From Ornithomonoglobus_A sp045612845 (GTDB lineage Bacteria > Bacillota > Clostridia > UBA1381): 64,000 nt of DNA. Where the stretch lies: assembly GCA_045612845.1 (NCBI GenBank), contig JAZKZV010000017.1, positions 355,687-419,686 on the forward strand. Reading direction: 5' to 3'. How positions within the stretch are numbered: the stretch's first letter is position 1; each line of letters starts with the position of its first letter. This document shows positions 1 to 8,687 of the stretch, piece by piece. The notes under the pieces were generated by a model, which was given only the letters and a program-made list of their open reading frames with translations, was not told where the DNA came from and made no database searches. Position numbers and translations under genes: made by a program.

Positions 1-75
1 ACAAGAGTAGAGGTTGTCTATGAAAGAGGCAAAAGAGGTAATATTCGCCTCAAATCAATACTGAGAACGGAATAA
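1..75 (+). CDS. C-terminal end of an unidentified protein (partial)
   Basis: The window opens in frame with 24 codons ending at TAA (73-75). The tail is basic (many Arg and Lys, including an ERGKRGN stretch). A strong terminator follows at 124-160, which supports this as a real 3' end. The rest lies upstream of the window; family not recognised. Its place ahead of mobC suggests a gene of the same mobile element. Confidence 0.45.
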   Translation, partial: TRVEVVYERGKRGNIRLKSILRTE

Positions 76-123
76 CTGTCCGGTACTGTAACAAGCAGGG
101 AACTTGTATTGCACAAATTCCGT

Positions 124-160
124 AAAAGGCAGGACTTCCTTTTGGAAATCCTGCCTTTTC
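124..160 (+). terminator. Rho-independent terminator
   Basis: An 11-bp stem (124-134 with 149-159, AAAAGGCAGGA/TCCTGCCTTTT), extended by a TTCC/GGAA inner stem, ends in a T-run. It separates the partial first gene from the mobC-relaxase operon. A second small GGGGA/TCCCC hairpin lies just after it (about 166-177). Confidence 0.85.
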
Positions 161-219
161 TCTTTGGGGAGTTCCCCAATCCCCCCTGAAATTTACATTT
201 TAAATAGGAGTTGATTTTA

Positions 220-600
220 ATGAAAGAAAGAGCAAATTCAATTTATGTGCGTGTTAGCGAAAAAGAGAAAATACGCATAAAAAACAAAGCCGATAAATGC
301 GGCTTAACAATTTCTGAATATTTAAGGAAACGAGCTTTAGGCTATTCGCCAAAGGCTCACTTACCGGAAAGCTTTTATGAGTTTTCTGGCAAGCTCGGTG
401 ATTTATATGAACAAATTGATAAGGGTTACGGTACCGAACTTGAAGAAAGAATTTTATCTCTGATTGATGAAATTCAGTTAAAGCTACTTACCCCCGAAAG
501 AAAGGATGAAACAACGGGGTCCCCGCAAAGCCTGCTTTGTGGGGAAAAGGAACAACCCCGTAATAATGAGCTTTTCGGCACTTGTGCCGAAAACGAATAA
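220..600 (+). CDS. MobC-like relaxosome accessory protein
   Basis: The 126-aa protein looks like the small ribbon-helix-helix accessory proteins (MobC family) that bind oriT and help the relaxase. Visible signs are the basic N-terminus, the segment IYVRVSEKEKIRIKNKADKCGL and the ISEYLRKRALGY helix, all typical of the family. I chose ATG 220 because TAGGAG (205-210) is 9 nt upstream; the TTG at 211 touches this ribosome site and is less likely. The relaxase gene starts 19 nt after its stop, so the two are co-transcribed. The second half is acidic and not assigned to a domain. Confidence 0.75.
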   Translation: MKERANSIYVRVSEKEKIRIKNKADKCGLTISEYLRKRALGYSPKAHLPESFYEFSGKLGDLYEQIDKGYGTELEERILSLIDEIQLKLLTPERKDETTGSPQSLLCGEKEQPRNNELFGTCAENE

Positions 601-619
601 AGAAGGGAGTTGCGACGCA

Positions 620-1987
620 ATGGCTACAACAGGATTTTGGCCAATAAAAGGCTCATTAAGGGATGTTATAAATTATGCAGACAATCCCGACAAAACAACA
701 AATCCAAAGTATCTTGACGATGATTTGGCTGCTGTACTCAAATACACAGAAAACGATGATAAAACAGATATGAAAATGTTTGTAAGTAGTATCAACTGCT
801 TGACGGTACGAGCTTATGAGCATATGATGATAACAAAGCGCCGTTTTGGTAAAACGGGCGGTAATGTAGCATATCACGGGTATCAAAGTTTTAAGTCGGG
901 AGAAGTTACACCAAAAGAAGCTCATGAAATAGGACTTGAAACCGCACGGCGTATGTGGGGCAAGAATTATGAGATTGTTGTTACAACACATCTTAACACC
1001 GACAACATCCATAACCACATTGTCATAAATTCTGTATCTTTCAAAACGGGATTAAAATTTGAAAACCATATTTCAGATCATATACGTTTGAGAGAAATAT
1101 CTGATGCAGTATGCATGGAATACGGAAAGTCGGTTATTGAGGGAGCAAAATTTTACAATGCCGACAGAAATGCTTATTGGATACATAAACGTGGCGGTAA
1201 AACCCATAGGGATATTCTTCGGGAAGATGTTGATTCAGCGATAAAACAAGCCGGAAATCTTTTGGAGTTTGAACGGATAATGGGCAACTTCGGATATACG
1301 TTCAACCGCAATATTATGACGGAGCATCCGTCAGTTATTACAAAAGGTTGGAAAAGAGCTGTTCGTATTGACAGTTTAGGCAAAGATTATACAAGAGAAA
1401 AAATCATAAGACAAATTGCCGACAATAAAATTTTTGTGAGTTCATTTGGTAAAAGTGAGCGTGTTCAAAAAACAAAACCGAAGCACACTCCACTTATGGA
1501 TCTTGAGTATCAATTACGGCGTGTTAAATATATGGATACTGTTGAAGCTTTGTTTTATTTACTGTTGGAACTCTTGAAACCAAGCACGCCAAAACCAAAT
1601 TACACACCGCCGTTATCTCCTATATTGAGGCAGGAATTAAGAAAATTTGAACAATATCAAAAACAATTCAGGCTCTTACACGATGAAAATATCAACACCG
1701 TGTCGGAGCTTGAAGCATTTATACGCAAATTATCAATGCAGATATCCGAGCTTGAAGAAGAACGTTCAAAGATCGATAACAAACGCAGACGAGCTAAAAC
1801 CGATGTCGATAAGGATATATATTTATCCGAAATCAGAGGCCTATCTGCACAGATAAAGCCTATACGGGATAAGCTCAAAATTGCAAAAGCGACTTTGGAA
1901 ATAATTCCGAAGATTGAAAAGCTTTTTGATATTGAACGGGAAATGGAAAGAAAAGTTATACAGAAAGAAAGGAGCAAAGAACGATGA
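620..1987 (+). CDS. MobA/VirD2-type relaxase
   Basis: This 455-aa protein should nick the element's oriT and stay bound to the DNA end during transfer. Residues 1-145 form the relaxase domain: the histidine triad is H124, H131 and H133 (HIHNH type, in NTDNIHNHIVINS), and Y19 (VINYA) is a candidate nucleophile. After about residue 350 the protein is charged and predicted coiled coil. ATG 620 was chosen because AGAAGGGAG lies 10 nt upstream and conserved sequence begins there; the frame stays open upstream to 506 inside mobC, but that part has no family resemblance. The gene overlaps parB by ATGA. Confidence 0.9.
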   Translation: MATTGFWPIKGSLRDVINYADNPDKTTNPKYLDDDLAAVLKYTENDDKTDMKMFVSSINCLTVRAYEHMMITKRRFGKTGGNVAYHGYQSFKSGEVTPKEAHEIGLETARRMWGKNYEIVVTTHLNTDNIHNHIVINSVSFKTGLKFENHISDHIRLREISDAVCMEYGKSVIEGAKFYNADRNAYWIHKRGGKTHRDILREDVDSAIKQAGNLLEFERIMGNFGYTFNRNIMTEHPSVITKGWKRAVRIDSLGKDYTREKIIRQIADNKIFVSSFGKSERVQKTKPKHTPLMDLEYQLRRVKYMDTVEALFYLLLELLKPSTPKPNYTPPLSPILRQELRKFEQYQKQFRLLHDENINTVSELEAFIRKLSMQISELEEERSKIDNKRRRAKTDVDKDIYLSEIRGLSAQIKPIRDKLKIAKATLEIIPKIEKLFDIEREMERKVIQKERSKER

Positions 1988-2826
1988 GAAATGTTACATA
2001 CATAGAGGTTGATAAATTAAAACCCTTTGAAAACCACCCATACTATGTAAAGGATGATGACGAAATGTTGAATTTAACACAAAGCATATCGGAGAACGGA
2101 ATACTTTCTCCGCTCATTGTAAGACCTATTGAAAATAATGAATATGAAGTAATTTCGGGGCACCGAAGATTACACGCAGGTATTAAGGCAGGAATGGATA
2201 AAGTTCCTGCCTTGATTTATGAAATGGATAAAGATGCCGCTGTTATTGCATTGGTTGACAGTAACCTGCACAGAGATAATGTTTTGCCGAGTGAACGGGC
2301 ATTTGCTTACAAAATGAAAATGGAAGCCCTATCACATCAGGGTAAACGCACAGATTTAACTTTGGAGCAAGTTGCACCGAGGTTAAGTGCTGAAATCATA
2401 GGCGAAAGCGAAAACATCAGCAAAGACACCGTAAAACGATACGTACGCTTGACTAACCTTTTGCCAAAGCTCTTGGAATATGTGGACGAAGGTCGAATTG
2501 CATTTACTCCGGCGGTTGAGCTTTCATACCTCAATGACATTGAACAACAAGACCTTATAGAAACCATTGAGAGTGAGGATTGCACCCCTTCGTTATCTCA
2601 GGCGGTGCGTATGAAAAAGTTAAGTCAGGCAGGAGAGCTTGACGATGATAAAATCTTTGAAATTATGTCTGAGGAAAAAGCTAACCAAAAGGAAAGGATA
2701 AAAATCCCGACAGAGCGTGTGCGTAAGTTCTTTCCTGAAAGCTACACCAAAGCACAAATCGAAGATGCTATTGTAAAGCTCTGCGAAGCCAATTTCAAAC
2801 GCAGACAAAAGCAGCAGGAACGATAA
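1984..2826 (+). CDS. ParB/Spo0J-family DNA-binding protein
   Basis: 280 aa. Residues 5-100 form the ParB N-terminal CTPase-type domain, with ISENGILSPLIVRP and the signature SGHRRLHAG; residues 105-210 contain the helix-turn-helix region (ISKDTVKRYVRL). Proteins of this kind on integrative elements act in stabilisation or regulation. Translation is probably coupled to the relaxase, since the start overlaps its stop as ATGA. No parA partner is visible, so a classical two-gene partition system is not shown here. The C-terminus is basic and ends in a glutamine-rich segment. Confidence 0.88.
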   Translation: MRNVTYIEVDKLKPFENHPYYVKDDDEMLNLTQSISENGILSPLIVRPIENNEYEVISGHRRLHAGIKAGMDKVPALIYEMDKDAAVIALVDSNLHRDNVLPSERAFAYKMKMEALSHQGKRTDLTLEQVAPRLSAEIIGESENISKDTVKRYVRLTNLLPKLLEYVDEGRIAFTPAVELSYLNDIEQQDLIETIESEDCTPSLSQAVRMKKLSQAGELDDDKIFEIMSEEKANQKERIKIPTERVRKFFPESYTKAQIEDAIVKLCEANFKRRQKQQER

Positions 2827-2863
2827 AATGAATAAAAAATCTTGATGGAAGGAGAATGAAACA

Positions 2864-3022
2864 GTGAGTAATAAGAGCAAAGTAATTCAAATTCCACAGC
2901 ACGAGATTGATGCACTTGCTCGCTGTTTATTGCCAGACCTTATGGCTTTTTATGAAAGCGAAGACGGGCAAAGAGAATTTGAACAATGGAAAAAGGACCT
3001 TGAAAACAAGGAAAACGAATAA
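2864..3022 (+). CDS. Small element-encoded protein, 52 aa
   Basis: A short frame with a GTG start (2864) follows GGAAGGAG at 2848-2854 by 9 nt and ends at TAA 3020-3022, just before a strong terminator. The product is acidic with a helical middle (DALARCLLPDLMAFYES) and a charged end (FEQWKKDLENKEN). Small proteins in this place, between parB and the recombinase, are common on such elements, but no function is assigned. The good ribosome site and the fit between parB and the terminator are the main evidence. Confidence 0.65.
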   Translation: MSNKSKVIQIPQHEIDALARCLLPDLMAFYESEDGQREFEQWKKDLENKENE

Positions 3023-3030
3023 TTTTACTA

Positions 3031-3060
3031 ACGGGCGTCGCTGATTGCGATGCCCGTTTT
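3031..3060 (+). terminator. Rho-independent terminator after the mob operon
   Basis: The stem ACGGGCGTCGC (3031-3041) pairs with GCGATGCCCGT (3047-3057) with one G-U pair, followed by a T-run. It closes the mobC-relaxase-parB-small ORF transcript and isolates the recombinase gene. Confidence 0.85.
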
Positions 3061-3129
3061 GCATCACACATTTGTATAATTAAAAAGTTAATGATATAAA
3101 AGGTATATACCAAGAAAGGAAGTGAATTT

Positions 3130-4605
3130 ATGAATGCGGTAATATATGCACGGTATTCTTCAGATAATCAGCGTGAAGAATCTATCGAAGGTCAGTTAAG
3201 AGAATGTAAAGAATTTGCCGAAGCAAATGATATGATTATAGTTGATACTTACATAGATAGGGCGCTATCTGCTAAAACCGACAATCGCCCTGAATTTCAA
3301 AAAATGGTTAAAGATAGTGCAAAGGGAGCTTTTGAGTTGGTTATAGTTTGGAAATTAGACCGCTTTGCCCGTAACCGATATGACTCTGCACACTATAAAG
3401 CAGTGTTACAGAAAAATGGTGTTAAAGTTGTTTCTGCAACGGAAAAAATATCACAAACTCCTGAAGGCATTTTGCTTGAATCCTTGCTTGAAGGTATGGC
3501 AGAATACTACTCCGCAGAATTGGCAGAAAAGGTTACACGAGGACTTACAGAAAACGCCTTAAAATGCAAATATAATGGCGGAACCTTACCGATCGGATAT
3601 GCGATTGATGAAAATCAGTTCTTTATTATAGATCCTCTTACTGCTCCTGCGGTATTGGATGCTTTTAAACATTATGCAGAAGGTGCAACAATGCAGCAAA
3701 TTACCGATGAATTAAATTTAAGAGGTGTTCGCACTAAAAAGAACACTCGGATTACATTAAATACCGTAACCCGAATGTTACACAACAGACGATATATTGG
3801 AGAATACAAATATAGCGATATAACGACTCCGAACGGAATACCTCCGATAGTTCCGGTAGATTTATTTGAAAGGGTGCAAGATATGATGAAAGCAAACAAA
3901 AAGGCTCCGGCAAAGCATAAAGCAGAAGATGAATATTTACTTACCACAAAACTGTTTTGCGGTAAATGCAAATGCCTTATGGCGGGTGAAAGCGGTACAA
4001 GCCATACAAAGCATGTTCACCGCTACTATAAGTGTGTCAGCGTAAAATACCGCAGAGGATGCGACAAAAAGACAGTTCGAAAAGAATGGATTGAAGATAT
4101 TGTAATCTCATATTTGATGCAAATAATCTTCGATGATGATTTAATGGATAAATTGGCAGATGCACTTCTTGAACACCTGCACAAAGAAAATGACACTCTG
4201 TCGATTCTTCAAAAGCAATTTGCGGAAACACAGAAAAGTATTGATAATATGCTTAACGCAATTCAACAGGGTATTTTTACAACCTCAACAAAAGAACGGC
4301 TTGAAGCTCTTGAAAGAGAAAAAAGCGAATTGTCCGTGCAAATAATGAAAGAGGAATTGAGCAGACCAAATCTTACAAAAGAGCAAATACTCTTTTGGAT
4401 ACATAAATTCAGAAAGCTCAATCCGAAAAAATTAGAACATCGCAGAAGGCTTATAAACAGTTTTCTTAACTCTGTTTACTTATTCGATGACAAAATCATA
4501 ATTGATTGTAACTACAAGGACGGCACAGAAACTATTACTTTCGAGGAAATAGAAAATTCTGCCTTGGGTTCGGATTTAACATCACTCGCTGCACCATTTT
4601 CTTAG
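3130..4605 (+). CDS. Large serine recombinase (element integrase)
   Basis: 491 aa, usual for the large serine recombinase family. Residues 1-140 are the resolvase catalytic domain: ARYSSDNQ carries the nucleophilic serine (S10 or S11) and VWKLDRFARN the conserved arginine region. About 150-270 is the recombinase DNA-binding domain. A zinc ribbon follows (CGKCKC near 280, second pair CV...GC near 305-315) and then a coiled coil (about 340-420) as in phage-type integrases that control integration and excision. RBS AAGGAAG lies before ATG 3130. The gene is followed directly by a terminator, the likely element edge. Confidence 0.93.
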   Translation: MNAVIYARYSSDNQREESIEGQLRECKEFAEANDMIIVDTYIDRALSAKTDNRPEFQKMVKDSAKGAFELVIVWKLDRFARNRYDSAHYKAVLQKNGVKVVSATEKISQTPEGILLESLLEGMAEYYSAELAEKVTRGLTENALKCKYNGGTLPIGYAIDENQFFIIDPLTAPAVLDAFKHYAEGATMQQITDELNLRGVRTKKNTRITLNTVTRMLHNRRYIGEYKYSDITTPNGIPPIVPVDLFERVQDMMKANKKAPAKHKAEDEYLLTTKLFCGKCKCLMAGESGTSHTKHVHRYYKCVSVKYRRGCDKKTVRKEWIEDIVISYLMQIIFDDDLMDKLADALLEHLHKENDTLSILQKQFAETQKSIDNMLNAIQQGIFTTSTKERLEALEREKSELSVQIMKEELSRPNLTKEQILFWIHKFRKLNPKKLEHRRRLINSFLNSVYLFDDKIIIDCNYKDGTETITFEEIENSALGSDLTSLAAPFS

Positions 4606-4638
4606 GTGCTTACGAGATTTCTCTCGTAAGCACTTTTT
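4606..4638 (+). terminator. Rho-independent terminator of the recombinase gene
   Basis: Perfect 11-bp stem GTGCTTACGAG (4606-4616) with CTCGTAAGCAC (4623-4633) followed by TTTTT. It begins directly after the recombinase stop codon. Confidence 0.9.
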
Positions 4639-4640
4639 CA

Positions 4641-4838
4641 TTATCCTACGCTTATCGGTTTGTAATCCCCATTGTGTGCAAGGGTTACATTGCCATCGTC
4701 ATCGAATATCTCACCATACTCACCGAAAGGTGCGTTCATTACTATCACCAGGGCAAGCTCGTTATTCTCCATGTCGAGGACTATGATTTCTTTTACGAGT
4801 AAGCAATTTTCATAGCAAAAAAGCGGACTTCATATTAC
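4641..4838 (-). pseudogene. C-terminal remnant of an unidentified gene
   Basis: On the minus strand an open frame runs from just after a TGA near 4838 to TAA at 4641-4643, with no upstream start and no ribosome site. The 60-odd residues look like real protein (a hydrophobic LVKEIIVLDM strand, then NAPFGEYGEIFDDDGN). I read this as the tail of a gene cut by element insertion or decay. Family not recognised. Confidence 0.4.
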
Positions 4839-4861
4839 AGGAAATCTATGCTCGACTGATA

Positions 4862-5107
4862 ATGTATAATATCTCAATGATAATAGCAATGAATGTATGC
4901 ATACAACAAAACAACAAAGTGTATGCTTATCAAATTAACTATTCCGAAGCAATATACATATGTAAGCATTTTATCCGCAATAAAGAAAGTCCGCAAAATG
5001 TTGAAGCACTGATTGCAAGAAATATACTGCCTGTCCGACCAGATAGAAAGTATATTCGTAACATTAGGTATCAATCAGCTGTAAGTTTCATATATAGAGT
5101 AGCATAA
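4862..5107 (+). CDS. Short ORF in decayed sequence beside the element, doubtful
   Basis: An 81-codon frame with no good ribosome site at its first ATG. The C-terminal half (NVEALIARNILPVRPDRKYIRN) is reminiscent of small proteins carried by Clostridia mobile elements, so this may be a fragment of such a gene with an eroded start. The stretch 4839-5285 otherwise holds only two hairpins: GACAGATT/AATCTGTC at 5133-5152 and the terminator at 5187-5225. No function is proposed. Confidence 0.25.
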   Translation: MYNISMIIAMNVCIQQNNKVYAYQINYSEAIYICKHFIRNKESPQNVEALIARNILPVRPDRKYIRNIRYQSAVSFIYRVA

Positions 5108-5186
5108 AATTTGAAAAAAGTCCATTGTTTTTGACAGATTTTTTAATCTGTCTATTTGCCATGCTGAATTTTGAAACAAAAACGAA

Positions 5187-5225
5187 AAAGAGTTTGAATT
5201 TGTTGAAAATTCAAACTCTTTCATC
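5187..5225 (-). terminator. Terminator of the P-type ATPase gene (bidirectional form)
   Basis: A 14-bp stem (5187-5200 AAAGAGTTTGAATT with 5208-5221) lies 65 bp beyond the ATPase stop codon. It is flanked by a T-run on the minus strand (the AAAAA before 5190) and could also stop plus-strand transcripts. Confidence 0.7.
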
Positions 5226-5285
5226 GTTTTAAGCCTTTCAATATCATTTTAACTTAATGACATTGTCCTGTCGGACCGCTTTTTC

Positions 5286-7880
5286 TTATTTCTTAATCTT
5301 ATTTTTAATGGTCTTTATACCTTGTATTACAACAAATGTTGCTATTGATAATCCATAAATTGAAATTACTTCCAAAGCATTTAACTGTGCTACTGCAAAT
5401 ACAGAACGAAGCGCCGGAATAAACAATACTGAGTTAAGAAGTACCAAACCTATTACAAATGCCATAATAAGACTTCTGTTATCAAATAACTCTCTTCTAA
5501 ACCAAACGCCTTTGTCCGACTTACAGTTAAAGCCATGAACAAGTCTCGAAAGACACAGCGTTGCAAAGGCCATTGTACTTGCAACATCATCACTATGCTT
5601 AAGACCTATTGTGTATGCCAAAATAGTTGCAACTGAAATTACCAGACCCTCTGTTCCTATTGCACCGAGTATCTTTTTAGTAAGGATAGACTGATTTTTG
5701 TTTCGGGGTTTATCCTGCATAATCTGAGGGTCGTGCTTTTCCATACCAAGAGCAATAGCAGGAAGACTGTCTGTTAAGAGATTTATAAACAACAGATGTA
5801 CTGCCTTAAACGGAACAGGGAGTACCAAAAGCGACGCATAAAGTACCGATATAATTCCCGCCGCATTTCCCGAAAGAAGAAACTGTATTGTCTTTTGAAT
5901 GTTATTATATATATTTCGTCCGTTTTCTACTGCCTTTACTATTGTTGCAAAGTTATCGTCCGTTAAGACCATTGACGCCGCGTCCTTTGCAACCTCACTG
6001 CCCGTTATACCCATTGCAACACCAACGTCTGCCTGTTTTAGGGCAGGTGCGTCATTTACACCGTCGCCCGTCATAGAAACTATATAGCCTTTTCGCTGCC
6101 ATGCGTTTACAATACGTATTTTATGCTCGGGCGAAACTCTTGCATAGACCGATACATCACTTACAAACTTATCGAGCTCATCATCACTTAAATTCTCGAT
6201 TTCTGCACCCTCTACCCCCCGGTAGCCATCCTCTAAAATGCCGATTTCTCTCGCTATTGCGCTTGCAGTAATAAGGTGGTCTCCCGTAATCATTATAGGT
6301 CGTATTCCCGCCATTTTACATTTTGCAACTGCATCCTTTGACTCCACACGTGGCGGGTCCTGCATTGCTATAAGACCAAGAAGAATATAGTTCTTTTCGT
6401 CCTTAACATCTACATCAGGTGATTTTACGTCCCTTTCGCAGACACACAATACACGTAATCCGTTCTCGGAAAATTCCATATTTGCGTCCATGAGCGACTT
6501 AGCATCTTCCTCTGTAAACTCACGTTTACCCAAAGCAGTTTTTAGCTCTCTTATATGCGGTAACAATACGTCTGTTGCACCCTTTGTAAGCATTTTATAG
6601 TTATCGCCTATTTTGTGCACCGTACTCATAAGCTTTCTGTCCGAATCGAATGGGATTTCACCAAGACGCGGATATTTGTTTCTTATTTCATCATATGGAA
6701 GTCCATGTTTGTCGGAGAATGCTATAAGTGCAATTTCCGTAGGGTCGCCTATATTTTGACCATTACGCGCTGTGGCATCGTTACACAACGCACCATCAAT
6801 TATAAGCTGTGCCTCACGTCCTGTAAGCTCGTCATCCTTATCCTTTATTTTTCCGTCAAAGAATATTTTTTGAACTGTCATCTTGTTTTGTGTTAGTGTT
6901 CCTGTTTTATCCGAGCATATTATAGAGACACTTCCAAGACCCTCAACCGCCTGAAGCTTTCTTATAATAGCATTTTCGCGTGCAAGCTTTTGCGTGCCGA
7001 CACTAAGAACCACTGTTACTATTGAGCTTAACGCCTCAGGAATTGCCGCAACTGCCAAAGCAACCGCAAACACAAACGCACTCTGCGGCGCTTCTCCCCT
7101 TATAATTGCAAGTATAAACACAAGTATACATATTCCTATAATTCCGAACGAAAGCTTTTTACCAAACGAATCGAGAGACTCCTGCAGCGGTGTTTTCTTC
7201 TCCTTTGTGTTCTTTAAAAGTGTTGCTATTTTACCCATTTCGGTGTTCATACCAGTTGCAGTAACAACCATCTGTGCTCTGCCATAAGTTGCAAAGCTTC
7301 CCGAATAGAGCATATTTTTTCTATCGCCTAAAGGTCTTTCTTCGTCAAATTCCGTATCCTCTTTTTCTGATGGCACACTCTCACCCGTAAGCGCGCTCTC
7401 GTCTGCCTTAAGACCCGCATTCTCTATAATTCTTCCGTCTGCACAGATGTAGTCGCCCGCCTCTATTGTTACAATATCCCCTATTGCAACCTCGTTACCG
7501 TTTATAACCTGTATTTTTCCATCTCTTAACACCTTTGCACTTGGCGCTGACATTGCCTTTAAGCTGTTTAAAGACGCCTCTGCCTTTATTTCCTGAACAG
7601 TTCCCAAAATAGCATTTATTGTTATAACCACTAAAATTACTATCGAGCTTTCAACATCCTTTAAGACCATAGATATAATAGCAGCAATAATAAGAATTAT
7701 AACAAGAAAATCCTTATATTGACCTAAAAATACCATAAACGGATTTTTGTGTCCCTCATCTGCAAGCTCATTTTTTCCGTATTTTAAAAGCCTCTCTTTT
7801 GCCTGCTCCTCTGAAAGTCCATTTGGACCTGATGATACCTCATCAAACACCATTTGCTTTGTGAGTCTGTAATGTTCCAT
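5286..7880 (-). CDS. P2-type cation ATPase (Ca2+/Mn2+ exporter family)
   Basis: 864 aa, a full-length PMCA/SERCA-like P-type ATPase. Visible parts: N-terminal cation ATPase domain (1-70), TGES of the actuator at 165-168, the transmembrane-4 motif AAIPEAL (278-284), the phosphorylation site DKTGT with D324, the TGDGVND hinge, and six C-terminal membrane helices. Family members move Ca2+ out of the cytoplasm, but several bacterial ones export Mn2+. The manganese riboswitch directly upstream argues that Mn2+ export is the cell's use for this pump; that is inference, not seen in the protein. AAAGGGG precedes ATG 7880 by 6 nt. Single-gene transcript ending at 5187-5225. Confidence 0.92.
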   Translation of the reverse strand: MEHYRLTKQMVFDEVSSGPNGLSEEQAKERLLKYGKNELADEGHKNPFMVFLGQYKDFLVIILIIAAIISMVLKDVESSIVILVVITINAILGTVQEIKAEASLNSLKAMSAPSAKVLRDGKIQVINGNEVAIGDIVTIEAGDYICADGRIIENAGLKADESALTGESVPSEKEDTEFDEERPLGDRKNMLYSGSFATYGRAQMVVTATGMNTEMGKIATLLKNTKEKKTPLQESLDSFGKKLSFGIIGICILVFILAIIRGEAPQSAFVFAVALAVAAIPEALSSIVTVVLSVGTQKLARENAIIRKLQAVEGLGSVSIICSDKTGTLTQNKMTVQKIFFDGKIKDKDDELTGREAQLIIDGALCNDATARNGQNIGDPTEIALIAFSDKHGLPYDEIRNKYPRLGEIPFDSDRKLMSTVHKIGDNYKMLTKGATDVLLPHIRELKTALGKREFTEEDAKSLMDANMEFSENGLRVLCVCERDVKSPDVDVKDEKNYILLGLIAMQDPPRVESKDAVAKCKMAGIRPIMITGDHLITASAIAREIGILEDGYRGVEGAEIENLSDDELDKFVSDVSVYARVSPEHKIRIVNAWQRKGYIVSMTGDGVNDAPALKQADVGVAMGITGSEVAKDAASMVLTDDNFATIVKAVENGRNIYNNIQKTIQFLLSGNAAGIISVLYASLLVLPVPFKAVHLLFINLLTDSLPAIALGMEKHDPQIMQDKPRNKNQSILTKKILGAIGTEGLVISVATILAYTIGLKHSDDVASTMAFATLCLSRLVHGFNCKSDKGVWFRRELFDNRSLIMAFVIGLVLLNSVLFIPALRSVFAVAQLNALEVISIYGLSIATFVVIQGIKTIKNKIKK

Positions 7881-7942
7881 CTTTTACCCCTTTCACAATA
7901 ATTACATTACTTATATTTTCCGCTAAACAAGAGTATATATAC

Positions 7943-8079
7943 AAAAAAGCGATAACCTCTACTGCACCATAATAAATGCAATAAAAGTCTCGCTTCGAAC
8001 AATCTGTGCCGGATTGCATCAGCAATCGTACTGACGACATCAAACCACGTTTTATAAAACGCAAGCTACTCCCTTTTAT
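7943..8079 (-). promoter_or_regulatory. yybP-ykoY manganese riboswitch with terminator platform
   Basis: The minus-strand leader of the ATPase gene matches the yybP-ykoY class. P1 is ATAAAAG (8079-8073) with CTTTTAT (7987-7981); loop L1 is GGAGTAGC (8072-8065); loop L3 is GCGAGA (7993-7988); P2 includes the CGTTTT/AAAACG hairpin. L1 and L3 are the conserved loops that dock around Mn2+ in this class. The 3' strand of P1 can instead join a terminator: AAGCGA pairs with TCGCTT, CTTTTA with TAGAGG, TGCA with TGCA, ending in TTTTTT (7948-7943). The two folds exclude each other, so ligand binding should allow read-through (an ON switch). Confidence 0.88.
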
Positions 8080-8091
8080 TTTAACATAGGT

Positions 8092-8120
8092 ATAATACCA
8101 TATATTTTATATTATGTCAA
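8092..8120 (-). promoter_or_regulatory. SigA-type promoter of the riboswitch-ATPase transcript
   Basis: Minus strand TTGACA (8120-8115), 17-bp spacer, TATTAT (8097-8092). Transcription would start near 8085, just ahead of the riboswitch P1 stem. Confidence 0.85.
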
Positions 8121-8170
8121 TATTTTTATAAAAAGTTCTCATTAAACCCAAAACATATACTCAAGCCTTA

Positions 8171-8199
8171 TTGACTTTTTTTTGCCATAGTGCTATAAT
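8171..8199 (+). promoter_or_regulatory. SigA-type promoter for ywlE-rimI-tsaD
   Basis: TTGACT (8171-8176), 17-bp spacer, TATAAT (8194-8199), 39 bp before the first start codon of the operon. Confidence 0.8.
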
Positions 8200-8237
8200 T
8201 AGTATAACTAACTTTTAAAGGAGTAATTGGTTATAAA

Positions 8238-8687
8238 ATGAATATACTTTTTGTGTGTACCGCAAATACATGCCGCTCGCCAATGGCGGCAGCTATAATG
8301 GAAAAAATAGCAATAGAAAATGATATAGACGTTCTTATAGAATCTGCCGGAATTTTTGCGCAGATTGGAGAGCGGGCATCAAATGAGGCAATAGCCGCAC
8401 TTGACGAAATGGGTATTGATTTAACATACCACCGTTCCAAACCTGTAAGTGAGGATTTAGTACAAAAGAGCGACCTTATACTCACAATGACTGAGGGACA
8501 CAAAAAAATTCTTGAGGGCCTTTCGTCAAAAAAGGTCTACTCCATCATGGAATATATAGGTGCTGACGGAGATATTGCCGACCCCTACGGCGGAGATATA
8601 GATGAATACCGCGAAACTGCAAAAGAAATTTATGACGCACTTGTTGACGTTGCAGAGAAGATAGTAGAAGAAAATGATAACCATTGA
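8238..8687 (+). CDS. ywlE: Low-molecular-weight protein arginine phosphatase (YwlE type)
   Basis: 149 aa, the usual size of the LMW phosphatase family. The P-loop is C7-T-A-N-T-C-R13-S, and D115 in DPYGG is the general acid. In Bacillus YwlE a threonine in the P-loop (T11) favours phospho-arginine over phospho-tyrosine; T11 is present here, so arginine phosphatase activity, reversing McsB marking of proteins for ClpCP, is the likely role. No mcsB is in the window. The gene overlaps rimI by 14 nt and starts the operon ywlE-rimI-tsaD behind the promoter at 8171-8199. Confidence 0.88.
   Translation: MNILFVCTANTCRSPMAAAIMEKIAIENDIDVLIESAGIFAQIGERASNEAIAALDEMGIDLTYHRSKPVSEDLVQKSDLILTMTEGHKKILEGLSSKKVYSIMEYIGADGDIADPYGGDIDEYRETAKEIYDALVDVAEKIVEENDNH

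Larger units (their letters stand above)
1..4640 (+). mobile_element. Right end of an integrated mobilisable/conjugative element
   Basis: Five consecutive plus-strand genes form a typical Firmicutes integrative element module: MobC-like protein, relaxase, ParB-like protein, a 52-aa protein and a large serine recombinase. Terminators separate the blocks (124-160, 3031-3060, 4606-4638). The left end lies outside the window. The recombinase gene is last, which fits its usual place next to an attachment site; the exact right boundary was not found because no partner repeat is visible, and 4640 is the end of the recombinase terminator. Whether the element encodes its own transfer apparatus (ICE) or only mobilisation functions (IME) cannot be told from this part. 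Confidence 0.8.

Noticed and set aside
7843..8064. 73-codon minus-strand frame before the ATPase
   Set aside because: Covers the riboswitch; the structure explains the sequence and no ribosome site fits.
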